Notes under the pieces: generated by a model | Databases searched by the model: none | Told to the model about the DNA's origin: nothing | Seen by the model: only the letters and a program-made list of their open reading frames with translations | Shown here: in pieces, positions 12,676 to 19,958 of the stretch | Layout: the number at the start of each line of letters is the position of its first letter | Numbering within the stretch: position 1 is the stretch's first letter | Position numbers and translations under genes: made by a program | DNA from: a virus | Length of the DNA stretch: 21,693 nt | IMG/VR virus record: IMGVR_UViG_3300037231_000065 | Location: 1 to 21,693 of that record | Reading direction: 5' to 3' (one strand)

Positions 12676-13871
12676 CAGGTCGACGGGGTGACGGTCAGGT
12701 TGACGTCGGTCGCCGCCAGCCCGGGTTGACCGTTGAACGGGATCGAGACGTCCGCGGCCGCAGCGGCCGAACCGTAGATCCCAGCCGTCAGGGCCGTGAT
12801 GTTGTAGGTCGCGGCCAGGGCCGGATCGGACAGCACTGCGGCGGCGGCGAGGTCGCCGAAAAACTCGACGTTCTGGCCGATCCCGAGAGCAGCCACAGCG
12901 GCCTGAAGCGCCGCGATGATCGCCGCCCCGGTGCTGGCAAGATAGCCGGCCTTGGCCTGGATCGTCAGGTTGACGACGATCCGTTCCTGGGTTGTCTCGA
13001 AGTAGTTGACCGTCTTGGTCGCGCCGTTCGGATCGGTATAGACCCCATTGGTCGTGCCATAGGTCGGCTGGCCCAGGGTGCGGGCGCCGATGGCGTTGAC
13101 GATGTCCTGAACCGCCCCGCCGGTGGCGACGATGTAGACCGCGCTCGCCGGCGCTCCGTTGCCATCGACCCCGCCGGTGACGTTCTCGTAGCCCTGCACC
13201 GCGGAGACACCCGCGACGGCGCCGACCGCGCCGATGATGGCCGCGAGGGTCGACTGAGCCGGCTGGGACGTCGAGATGGCCTGGCGGGCCCGAAGCTGTG
13301 CGTCGGTCTCCACCGGCGCCCCGGGCTCGGCTACCGCGGCCGTGGCGGCGGTCTGCCATCCCCGTGTCGGGGTGAGGATCGTCATCACCACCCCGGAGGC
13401 GAGCGTGATCGCGCCCGGCAGCTGCGCCGTGGCCGTGACCTCGATCGAACCGGAGTCGGGGATGTTGACGGAAGCCGGGAGCAGCCAGACGTTGTTGTTC
13501 GGATCGCTCAGCGCGGCGTTGGTGAGCGGCGCGCCCGCGGTCCCGCCCACTGTGATCACGACCGTCGAGTTCGAGGAAGTGTCACGCTCCAGACCGTTGA
13601 TCTTGACGTTCGAGGACAGCGCAGCCCCGACCGCCGTGGCGGGCGAGAAGCTGTTGTAGGCCGCAATGACCATGCTGTTGCATTGGTTATAGTAGTAGGC
13701 AAGCACCGCCAGCCATTGGCCGTCCTGGCTGTCAGGTTGTAGATAGACGTCGGCGCCGTAGATGTTCTGGAAACTGGCCTGCATCGAGGCCAGGATATCG
13801 GCGTATATCGGCGCGGAGATGCCGGTTTCGCTGATCGTGCATCCAAGAGTGGCAAGAGGGTAGGTCGTCAT
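12675..13871 (-). CDS. Baseplate J family protein
   Basis: A 398-residue baseplate wedge protein of the gpJ/Mu gp47 family. Signature regions are the N-terminal ISETGISAPIYADILASMQA and IYGADVYLQPDSQDGQWLAV, the central VETDAQLRARQAIS with PAQSTLAAIIGAVGAV, and the C-terminal VSIPFNGQPGLAATDVNLTV. In contractile tails the protein forms the wedge periphery to which the gpI-like protein and fibres attach. The length fits the family. The ATG lies one base after the preceding stop. Confidence 0.92.
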   Translation of the reverse strand: MTTYPLATLGCTISETGISAPIYADILASMQASFQNIYGADVYLQPDSQDGQWLAVLAYYYNQCNSMVIAAYNSFSPATAVGAALSSNVKINGLERDTSSNSTVVITVGGTAGAPLTNAALSDPNNNVWLLPASVNIPDSGSIEVTATAQLPGAITLASGVVMTILTPTRGWQTAATAAVAEPGAPVETDAQLRARQAISTSQPAQSTLAAIIGAVGAVAGVSAVQGYENVTGGVDGNGAPASAVYIVATGGAVQDIVNAIGARTLGQPTYGTTNGVYTDPNGATKTVNYFETTQERIVVNLTIQAKAGYLASTGAAIIAALQAAVAALGIGQNVEFFGDLAAAAVLSDPALAATYNITALTAGIYGSAAAAADVSIPFNGQPGLAATDVNLTVTPST

Positions 13872-13872
13872 C

Positions 13873-14223
13873 TCAGAGCGACACCGACACAGAGGTCTCG
13901 CCGTAGATTGTCATGATGGTGGCGTTGACGGCCCACGCACGGCCGGCGCTGAATGAACTGGAATAGGAGACGATCGACGAGACGCCCTGAGTTCCGAGAA
14001 TGCAGGCTCTGGCCGCCTGATCGGCGCTGTACTTCCCCCCTTCCACGAACACCTCCGTCGACCACGGCATTCCAGCTGTCGTATCGAGGAACCATTCGCC
14101 CTGAAGCAGCTTCAGGCGGGTTATGACGGCTTGGCCTACCGCTGCAGGCGAGTTCACGAGGTAGTTCGCGGAACCCTGGCCGAAGGTGAAGTCGCCCGTG
14201 GGCGAGAGAGCGCGGTATCGCAT
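13873..14223 (-). CDS. gp25-like baseplate wedge protein
   Basis: A 116-residue protein starting MRYRALSPTGDFTFGQGSAN with VGQAVITRLKLLQGEWFLDT, GMPW and a C-terminal strand VNATIMTIYGETSVSV. Size, the RLKLLQGEWFLD core and its place immediately before baseplate J identify it as the gp25/gpW-type wedge protein. It forms the inner baseplate ring and nucleates sheath assembly. The ATG has a strong Shine-Dalgarno (GGGGGAG). Confidence 0.82.
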   Translation of the reverse strand: MRYRALSPTGDFTFGQGSANYLVNSPAAVGQAVITRLKLLQGEWFLDTTAGMPWSTEVFVEGGKYSADQAARACILGTQGVSSIVSYSSSFSAGRAWAVNATIMTIYGETSVSVSL

Positions 14224-14242
14224 CGGCGCTCCCCCTATTCGG

Positions 14243-14653
14243 TCAAATCGAACAGAAAGGCGCCACGGAAGGAAAGTTGATCGTGATGCCCGGAAATTTG
14301 GCTGAGGCGACTTCCTCGGCCAGCGCAGTCAAGGCCGCGATCTGAGTGATGATGCTTGCGAGTTGCGCCGTCAGCTGGATCTGCGGGGCGTAGTACGGTC
14401 CCAGAAATCCAGTGATGAAGTTGCTGACCCAGGTGATGACTTCGGCCGGGTTCAGCGGGGCCGTGAGGAGGGCCTCTATTGGAGCGAGATATGCTAGCTG
14501 GCTCTCGATCGTGCTGTTCAGGGGCGCGATATCTGCAAAAGCAGTGCTTATGATCTGCTGAAGTTCTTCGGCCGTTCCTGCGCCGCTGATGGACGCCTGG
14601 ACGTTCAGAAACCACTGCAGGTTGAGATTGGGAAAGCAACTCGGCATTCCCAT
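14243..14653 (-). CDS. Hypothetical baseplate-region protein
   Basis: A 136-residue, strongly helical protein that I do not recognise, starting MGMPSCFPNLNLQWFLNVQA. Leu/Ala/Ile-rich helices follow (EELQQIISTAFADIAPLNST, LTAQLASIITQIAALTALAE), ending FPSVAPFCSI. The start overlaps the spike gene's stop by one base (TAATG), so it is certainly co-translated. Position between spike and wedge suggests a structural or chaperone role in the central baseplate. Cys near both ends may be coincidental. A competing frame at 14235-14639 reads as shadow sequence. Confidence 0.75.
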   Translation of the reverse strand: MGMPSCFPNLNLQWFLNVQASISGAGTAEELQQIISTAFADIAPLNSTIESQLAYLAPIEALLTAPLNPAEVITWVSNFITGFLGPYYAPQIQLTAQLASIITQIAALTALAEEVASAKFPGITINFPSVAPFCSI

Positions 14654-15336
14654 TAGCCTATCCCCGATGCGATGTTGGTTATGATGCCATTCTGAACCGT
14701 TACGGTCTGCCCCGTCGGCGTCGTAAGGGTCCCGGTCGCTCCCGAGCCGGCTACGATATTTCCTTCTACCGAGAGGTTGCCGGTGATGGTGACGTTGGCC
14801 GTGATCGTCGAGCCGCCCGGCGCGGTGATGTCTACTGTCTTGGCGGTCGGGTTGAGGTCGATGACCGTTGAGCCGTCGTCGCTGCGGAGCTGCGCCGAGA
14901 CGGTCGAGATGTCCGAGATCACCCGGGGTTGAGAGCGGAAGCCCAGCAGGACGAAGCCGTCCGACAGGTCGTGCATCCTGGCTTCGACCGGAGGCTGTAC
15001 ACCCCCGGACTGCCACCAGCCGTCGATCGCGCGCGAGGCGAAGACAACAAGGCACTCATCCCCTTCCTCGACCGGGAATGTCAGCGTCACCCCTCCCCCG
15101 CTTGGGAACTGGCAGGGGCAGTTGAGGCAGAGCGGGAGCGTCACCAGGGCGACCGAGGTGTTCGGATACGGGAAGGTCCGCTTGGCCTGGATCGTCGTCT
15201 GCACGACGCAGGTCATCGCCGCGGCGTTGAAGCTCTCGATGACGCCCGGCAGGGCCGTCCACATCTTCGCCTGGCGGCCATCGAGGGCTGTGCGGATGGC
15301 CTCTTCGAACTCGCCGGCGCGTTCCCTGCGGTCCAT
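14653..15336 (-). CDS. Baseplate spike protein (Gp138 N-terminal OB domain)
   Basis: A 227-residue tail spike of the gpV/Gp138 type, the membrane-piercing needle. Residues about 25-135 form the OB-fold domain: MWTALPGVIESFNAAAMTCV, GGVTLTFPVEEGDECLVVFA, SRAIDGWWQSGGVQPPVEAR and HDLSDGFVLLGFRSQP. The C-terminal part is short-strand beta-prism or helix sequence (TITANVTITGNLSVEGNIVA, TVTVQNGIITNI). Three Cys lie close together at about 70, 73 and 75 (LCLNCPC), which is unusual and could bind a metal. The ATG abuts the hub gene's stop. Confidence 0.88.
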   Translation of the reverse strand: MDRRERAGEFEEAIRTALDGRQAKMWTALPGVIESFNAAAMTCVVQTTIQAKRTFPYPNTSVALVTLPLCLNCPCQFPSGGGVTLTFPVEEGDECLVVFASRAIDGWWQSGGVQPPVEARMHDLSDGFVLLGFRSQPRVISDISTVSAQLRSDDGSTVIDLNPTAKTVDITAPGGSTITANVTITGNLSVEGNIVAGSGATGTLTTPTGQTVTVQNGIITNIASGIG

Positions 15337-16260
15337 TCAGCCGTATCCCCGCGAGACCAGGCCCGGGGTCGCGCCCTGCCCTACAGCGATGCAGATCAGG
15401 TCCGAGTACCACTCCTGGCCCCGGGTATCTCCGGAGTGCTCGCAGACGACCACCTTGTAGACGCCATCGTCCGTGATCGACGGGAGGAACGAGTTCTGAT
15501 TGGCGCCCGAGACGCCCAGGTTTAGTTGCGCCTGCTGGATGTCTGCGTTGTTGATCTGCACCTGTCCGCCCACCTTGATCTGTGGATTAAGAAGGCAGCG
15601 GACCTGAATGCCCTCTTCGGTCTGTTCAGGAAATCCAATCATGCCGGTGGCGGAGTTCAGCACGACGGCCGTTCCCGGGAGCGAGCCGGTCAGCGGAACC
15701 AGCTGGAGAACCCCGTTCTGGATCGACCACGTCATGTCCGAGGCGAAGGCGAGGTCGCGGAGATGATCCCGCGCCATGCCGAACATGGTCTTGCCCCTGG
15801 GGAGCACCCCCGAGGGAAGCGGGCCCACATAGCCCAGGGTCACACCCGAGCCACCCATGGCCTGTATCAGGGCGTTGATGCGGTCCGAGAAGGAACTTCC
15901 CGCGGCCAGGGCCGTATTGACGACCGCGAAGTTGAGCGCCTCGTCGCCGTCAGCGCCCGAGATGTCGACGTAGGTGTCGACCGGGCTTTCGCGCCCCTTG
16001 CGGGCCTGGACCAGCGTTCCGGCGAAGATCGTTCCGAGGTCGCCGTCTTGATAGCCGCACTGAAGGATGACCTGGCTGAACTGCTTCTGGATCTTGTTCG
16101 CCGTCTGGTCTGAGACGTTGTAGACCCTGATCTGGCAGGTATTTGGGGTCTGCAGGTCCCATTGCTTGATGCTGAACTTGAAGTGCAGACTTGACAGATC
16201 GAGGCCGGTTGCCCGATCCGCCACCACCAACGAGGCGGCGCGAAGGAATTGCTGGCCCAT
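15337..16260 (-). CDS. Baseplate hub protein (gp27/gpD-like)
   Basis: A 307-residue protein beginning MGQQFLRAASLVVADRATGL, with FKFSIKQWDLQTPNTCQIRV, QVILQCGYQDGDLGTIFAGT and SDRINALIQAMGGSGVTLGY. The C-terminal part (GFPEQTEEGIQVRCLLNPQI, YKVVVCEHSGDTRGQEWYSD) fits hub proteins that form the trimeric platform for the spike. Order plug-hub-spike is as expected. The ATG at 16260 overlaps the plug gene's stop by one base, and a longer frame starting at 16473 is excluded by that overlap. Confidence 0.85.
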   Translation of the reverse strand: MGQQFLRAASLVVADRATGLDLSSLHFKFSIKQWDLQTPNTCQIRVYNVSDQTANKIQKQFSQVILQCGYQDGDLGTIFAGTLVQARKGRESPVDTYVDISGADGDEALNFAVVNTALAAGSSFSDRINALIQAMGGSGVTLGYVGPLPSGVLPRGKTMFGMARDHLRDLAFASDMTWSIQNGVLQLVPLTGSLPGTAVVLNSATGMIGFPEQTEEGIQVRCLLNPQIKVGGQVQINNADIQQAQLNLGVSGANQNSFLPSITDDGVYKVVVCEHSGDTRGQEWYSDLICIAVGQGATPGLVSRGYG

Positions 16261-16577
16261 CAGTCGGCAACCCAATAGAGGTTGCAGTCGGTACCGAGGT
16301 TGGTGAAGGTCGGTGTCGCGTCCGGGTTTTGCACTGTCTGGACGTAGAGCGATCCTCCGAAGCCGAGATACCCGTACTGCGCCAGCAGATCGGCCCCCGT
16401 GACCATGGGCAGCCCCCGGATGATCGGGTTGTTGTTGGCGTCGCCGATGTCCAGGAACCATCCCGGGTTGCACGGCGCGTTCCGCCAGGCCAGCGTGAAG
16501 GTGTAGGTCGTTCCCCCCAGCGTGATGCCGAAGGTCTCCGGGACGCCGGCCAGGGGGATCAGGTAGGGCGTGCTCAT
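16260..16577 (-). CDS. Baseplate plug protein (DUF6983-like)
   Basis: A 105-residue protein with IPLAGVPETFGITLGGTTYT, a WFLDIGDANNNPIIRGLPMV core, LLAQYGYLGFGGSLYV and the C-terminal LGTDCNLYWV. This is the pattern of the small phage baseplate plug family found between the Dit-like protein and the hub in this tail type. It would sit on the tail axis under the tube. ATGA overlap with the upstream gene. Confidence 0.82.
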   Translation of the reverse strand: MSTPYLIPLAGVPETFGITLGGTTYTFTLAWRNAPCNPGWFLDIGDANNNPIIRGLPMVTGADLLAQYGYLGFGGSLYVQTVQNPDATPTFTNLGTDCNLYWVAD

Positions 16578-17113
16578 GTCGTCTGCACCGCCCAGCTAGG
16601 CACGGTCGTCGTCACCGCCTGCGGCTGCTTGGTCCCGCTTTGGGCCTGTGACTGGGTATCTGCGGGGCTCGTCTGGTCGCTGGCGGGAGCAGAGACGGCC
16701 ACGACGGACGTCGAGACGATGATGATCTGTTTGCATATCACGACCAGGGCGAGCGACGTTTCGGTCTTCTCGTCCGTCGTCAATTCCACACTGGTCGCCA
16801 GCATGCTCGTGTAGAGACGCTTGCCGGTCTGTATCGAGAACGTCGTCCGGCTCTGCTGGAGCGCCATGACCTGATTGTAGATGTTGGTGACGTAGCCCTC
16901 GTCGCCCCCTGCCGCGGCGCTGGAGTTGCTGGCCCCGAAGCGGATCGTGGCTTCGGCCGGCTCCTGGTAGGCGTGATCGGTGATCTGCGCGCCCTGCTCC
17001 ACAGGATGCGACGTGATGGTCTGGCGGTCGATTCCCCGCTCTTCGAAAGTGACCAGAGCGGTGATCGAGCCGAAATAGCGGCCCGGGCTGATCGTGATCG
17101 TTTCCTGGGCCAT
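16574..17113 (-). CDS. Dit-like baseplate protein
   Basis: A 179-residue protein. The N-terminal 130 residues match Dit-like phage baseplate proteins: GSITALVTFEERGIDRQTIT, HPVEQGAQITDHAYQEPAEA, QVMALQQSRTTFSIQTGKRL and TTDEKTETSLALVVICKQII. The C-terminal 45 residues are Ser/Thr/Gln/Pro-rich and look unstructured. Dit proteins join the tail tube to the baseplate hub. The ATG overlaps the tape-measure stop by one base. Confidence 0.85.
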   Translation of the reverse strand: MAQETITISPGRYFGSITALVTFEERGIDRQTITSHPVEQGAQITDHAYQEPAEATIRFGASNSSAAAGGDEGYVTNIYNQVMALQQSRTTFSIQTGKRLYTSMLATSVELTTDEKTETSLALVVICKQIIIVSTSVVAVSAPASDQTSPADTQSQAQSGTKQPQAVTTTVPSWAVQTT

Positions 17114-18819
17114 CAGGCCACCGCGGTCTTGAGGTTCCGCACCAGGTTGCCGTTCACGCGCTCCAGGCTCGCGGTCACGACGCGGCCAGCCGCCACGGGG
17201 TCATGGACGCCGCTGATGTGGATGTCGGTCTTCTGGTTGACCCCGACGCCGCCATGGGCGCCCGCGCTCGCCAGCGGGGCTGAGCCGATGACGCCACCGG
17301 ACTCCACTCCCGCCATGAGCGACATCAGCCGCTGCAGCGTCGCGGGGTCGGTGGAGAATTGCGCGTCGGCCGAGATGCCCAGACCTTTGGCGAGCCGGTC
17401 GACGTAGGCCGAAGCCGAGGCGTGGCTGTTGCCGGGCGCCCACTCGCTCGACCATCCATGCTTGGGATCGTCGATCAGCGAGCGGATGGTGCGCTGGCCA
17501 TGGGTCCAGTAGTCCCGCAGGATCTGGGCCTGCATCGCAGTGTAGCCCTCGGCCATGGTGTCGAAGTGGCGGAACTTGCCGTCCGATCCGACCAGATTGC
17601 CGGGATTGTTGTTGCGCACCGACACCGGCTGGTTTCCGCGGATCGGGTCGTGGCCAGCAGCCGAGCCCTCCGGGTTGGCCCCCGGCGCACCGAGACCGCC
17701 TTGCGCGGCCGCGCCGGGGATCTCGATGCTCGGGACCGGCTCGTTGGGGTGGAAAAGCCTGTGAGCAGCCTTGTAGACCGCCAGGATCACGTTCCAGAGA
17801 CCGCCGACCATGTCCTTGATCGTGTCGATGAATGAACCGAACGTTCCCTTCGCCGCGGTCCAGGCCGCGCCCCATTTGCCGGTCAGCAGGTCGGCGACGG
17901 TGGTCAGCAGGCCGCCGATGATGTGCAGGGCGTCGGCGAGGAGCTTCAGGGTCTGCGAGGCCAGCGCCCCGAGCACGGGACCGGCGACGCGCGAGACGAC
18001 TTGCGCGATCGTCTTGAGCGCGGAGACGACCGGCTCGGCCGCGGCGGCGATGTTCGTCAGCTCCCGGCCGAGACCCTGGTCCTTGATGCTCTCGAACCAT
18101 ACAGGGATGCGCGAGAGCCAGTCCACGAAGCCCTGAAGCATTGGCATCAGCTGGGTGGCGCCGGCCGTGAACAGCAGGCCGAACTCGGCCTTGAGGTCGC
18201 GAACCTTCTCGGCGAACTTGTTCGAGGCGTCCGCCCCGGCGTCCATGCCGAGGCCAAGCCGTTGGGCGAACTCGCGGTACTTGTCCGCCCCGGCGCCGGG
18301 GCCTTGGATCAGGGCCAGCAGGGTCTTCTCGTCGATGCCGAGCATCGCCGCGCGGACCTTGGCCATGTAGAACGGCATCTTCGCGAACTGCTTGCCGAGA
18401 TCCTCGGCGATCAGCTCGGTGTCGCGCAGCTTGCCGTTGGCATCGCGCGTAGCGACGCCGAGGCCCTGGATGAAGCGCTCCCCTCCAGGGTTGCTCCGCA
18501 TGAACGAGGCGATGCCTTCTAGGGCCGACTGGGCGCCCTTGGCGTCGCCGCCCAACTGCTCGATGGAGAAGCCGAACGCCTTGACGTTCTCGGCGGCGGA
18601 GTTGACCCGGCGGGAGGTGAAGTAGAGTTGATCCAGGTCCTGGACCATCTGAACGACGGCTTTGGCGACCTTCTCGGCCGCCTTCTCGATCACTTCGCCC
18701 AGGGCGACTGCTGCGGCGGTGACGCCCGTGATGCCCTTCTGCATCTGGGCCTGCCCCTTGGCGTCAAGCTTGAAGCCGAGGGCGACCAAAAATTCCTTGA
18801 TGATCGAGGCATCGCTCAT
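17113..18819 (-). CDS. Tail tape measure protein with muralytic domain
   Basis: A 568-residue tape measure. The N-terminal part is helical (KEFLVALGFKLDAKGQAQMQ onward), and hydrophobic segments lie around 270-345. From about residue 399 there is a lysozyme-like P5-type domain: VSVRNNNPGNLVGSDGKFRH, EGYTAMQAQILRDYW, TIRSLIDDPKHGW and AYVDRLAKGLG. A typical tape-measure tail with RNGNLVRNLKTAV-like ending follows. The muralytic domain probably helps the tube cross peptidoglycan on infection. At 568 residues it is short, implying a tail of at most about 85 nm by the usual length rule. The ATG overlaps the stop of the frameshifted chaperone (ATGA). Confidence 0.9.
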   Translation of the reverse strand: MSDASIIKEFLVALGFKLDAKGQAQMQKGITGVTAAAVALGEVIEKAAEKVAKAVVQMVQDLDQLYFTSRRVNSAAENVKAFGFSIEQLGGDAKGAQSALEGIASFMRSNPGGERFIQGLGVATRDANGKLRDTELIAEDLGKQFAKMPFYMAKVRAAMLGIDEKTLLALIQGPGAGADKYREFAQRLGLGMDAGADASNKFAEKVRDLKAEFGLLFTAGATQLMPMLQGFVDWLSRIPVWFESIKDQGLGRELTNIAAAAEPVVSALKTIAQVVSRVAGPVLGALASQTLKLLADALHIIGGLLTTVADLLTGKWGAAWTAAKGTFGSFIDTIKDMVGGLWNVILAVYKAAHRLFHPNEPVPSIEIPGAAAQGGLGAPGANPEGSAAGHDPIRGNQPVSVRNNNPGNLVGSDGKFRHFDTMAEGYTAMQAQILRDYWTHGQRTIRSLIDDPKHGWSSEWAPGNSHASASAYVDRLAKGLGISADAQFSTDPATLQRLMSLMAGVESGGVIGSAPLASAGAHGGVGVNQKTDIHISGVHDPVAAGRVVTASLERVNGNLVRNLKTAVA

Positions 18820-19459
18820 TTCGCCGCCTCCGTCAGCCGCCGGTCGTTTTCGTCTTTGACGTCGAGCGCATCGTTGGCGTCGCCGAAGCGAGCCAGATCC
18901 ACTTCAGAATCGTGCATGTCCGCTTCGCGCATGACCCCCGCGAGGATGGGCCGCCACAGGAAGCCCTCGCCGTCCGGCATCGAGACGAGGCGCACCTTCG
19001 GCGCGGGGCGAGAGCCGGTTAGGCCGGCGCCCCGGCGGGAAAAAAACCGGTCAGGTTCGCCCGCAGGACGTGCCAGACGATCTGGATCATCATCTGCATG
19101 GTGATCCAGTCGAACATCAGGGCGCCGCCCGGCGCCTGGACCCGGGCCCAGCCGCGGTCACCATCCATCTTCACCGAGACGGCCCTGAGGCAGGCGTCCA
19201 TGATGTAGTCGGAGTCGTCCTCCGGCATCCTGGCCAGGGCCTGCGCGATCGGCTCGAACACGGTGGCGGCGTTCTCGAACACCGCCTCGTCGCTCGATCC
19301 CTCGGCCGGGCTGCGGAGCATGACCAGCATCGTCGGCAGGGCTTCCTTCAAGCCGCCGAAGACCGGCGCGAGCCGGCGCGTGACATGCCATGCCTTCTTC
19401 GGCGCCAGACCCTCGGCCTTGAAGGTGTGGCCGCCGATCTGGAACTCGGTCGTGGTCAT
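18816..19459 (-). CDS. Tail assembly chaperone, frameshifted (GT-like) form
   Basis: The predicted -1 frameshift product, 214 residues: 140 from the zero frame through the FF of LTGFF, then 74 from the -1 frame. The extension starts SRRGAGLTGS and contains EGFLWRPILAGVMREADMHD, EVDLARFGDANDALDVKDEN and DRRLTEAAK. Its stop TGA (18816-18818) overlaps the tape-measure ATG. DANDALDVK with a following EN-x-RR is typical of chaperone extensions, which recruit tube protein to the tape measure. The join runs from 19459 to 19040, re-reading base 19040 in the new frame, then down to 18816. Confidence 0.82.
19019..19459 (-). CDS. Tail assembly chaperone, short (G-like) form
   Basis: A 146-residue zero-frame product between tube and tape measure, the position of gpG-type chaperones. 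Sequence landmarks are FQIGGHTFKAEGLAPKKAWH, LPTMLVMLRSPAEG, DDSDYIMDACLRAVSVKM and MMIQIVWHVLRANLTGFF. Chaperones of this type coat the tape measure during tail assembly. The frame ends six codons after a T7 slippery run (FFPAGAPA, TAA at 19019-19021), leaving 200 bp before the tape measure that is open only in the -1 frame. The ATG at 19459 lies eight bases after the tube stop; Shine-Dalgarno is weak. Confidence 0.85.
   Translation of the reverse strand: MTTTEFQIGGHTFKAEGLAPKKAWHVTRRLAPVFGGLKEALPTMLVMLRSPAEGSSDEAVFENAATVFEPIAQALARMPEDDSDYIMDACLRAVSVKMDGDRGWARVQAPGGALMFDWITMQMMIQIVWHVLRANLTGFFPAGAPA
19040..19046 (-). promoter_or_regulatory. Slippery heptamer for -1 programmed frameshift
   Basis: Seven consecutive T on the minus strand in the setting GGT TTT TTT CCC. 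In frame this is T TTT TTT, a heptamer on which two Phe tRNAs can re-pair after slipping back one base. The GC-rich stretch just downstream (CCCGCCGGGGCGCCGGCC) can form strong secondary structure that would pause the ribosome. The -1 frame stays open for 74 codons from here to the tape measure start. Confidence 0.8.
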
Positions 19460-19467
19460 GGGCTATC

Positions 19468-19923
19468 TCAGACCAGGGACGGCGAGCCGGAGCCGAGCAG
19501 TTCGTCGTTGGTGACGCAATCGAACTCCCATTCCATCGTGCCACCCTCGGTCGCGTAGACGACCTTCGCCTGCTTGGCGAAGGCGCATTGCTGCAGCGTG
19601 ATGCTGTCGCCGGTGGCCAGATTGCCGATGGTGATCAGGTTCTGCCCCCAGTTCGCGCTCGATGCCGACTGCGTGTTGTAGAGCGCATTGAGCAGGGCGT
19701 TCGTGGGCGACGTCTTCAGCAGAGTCACCGTGGCCTTCGCGGCCTTGGAGGCGTGCAGCGAATGCATGCCGGTTCCGTCGGCCCCGATGGTCATGGTGTT
19801 CTTCTCGCCCACCATGTCGACGGTGATGCCCTCCTCGGCTGCGCCGGCGCCGGCGCCCATGGAGAAGGAGCCGCCAGGGCCCGAAATCGAGCACTGGACG
19901 TCGAGGAAGGAATATGTTCCCAC
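19468..19923 (-). CDS. Tail tube protein (DUF3277)
   Basis: A 151-residue tail tube protein. The pattern GTYSFLDVQCSISGPGGSFS, EEGITVDMVGEKNTMTIGAD, GTGMHSLHASKAAKATVTLL, SPTNALLNALYN and DSITLQQCAFAKQ matches the DUF3277 family, paired with DUF3383 sheaths. Subunits stack as hexameric rings inside the sheath. The start codon is GTG at 19921-19923, supported by AGGAG six bases upstream; no in-frame ATG gives the conserved N-terminus. Confidence 0.9.
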   Translation of the reverse strand: MGTYSFLDVQCSISGPGGSFSMGAGAGAAEEGITVDMVGEKNTMTIGADGTGMHSLHASKAAKATVTLLKTSPTNALLNALYNTQSASSANWGQNLITIGNLATGDSITLQQCAFAKQAKVVYATEGGTMEWEFDCVTNDELLGSGSPSLV

Positions 19924-19958
19924 TGCAGTCTCCTATACTTTGCGTTGCTGAAGCGGGA

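Noticed and set aside
12676-13359. N-terminal extension of the DUF2612 frame through the J gene
   Set aside because: The extension reads as Arg/Gly-rich shadow sequence; the ATG at 12675 overlaps the J stop and starts the conserved protein.
12726-13742. Long plus-strand frame (338 codons) opposite baseplate J
   Set aside because: Low-complexity Arg/Asp/Gly-rich shadow of the baseplate J gene, which has clear family motifs on the minus strand.
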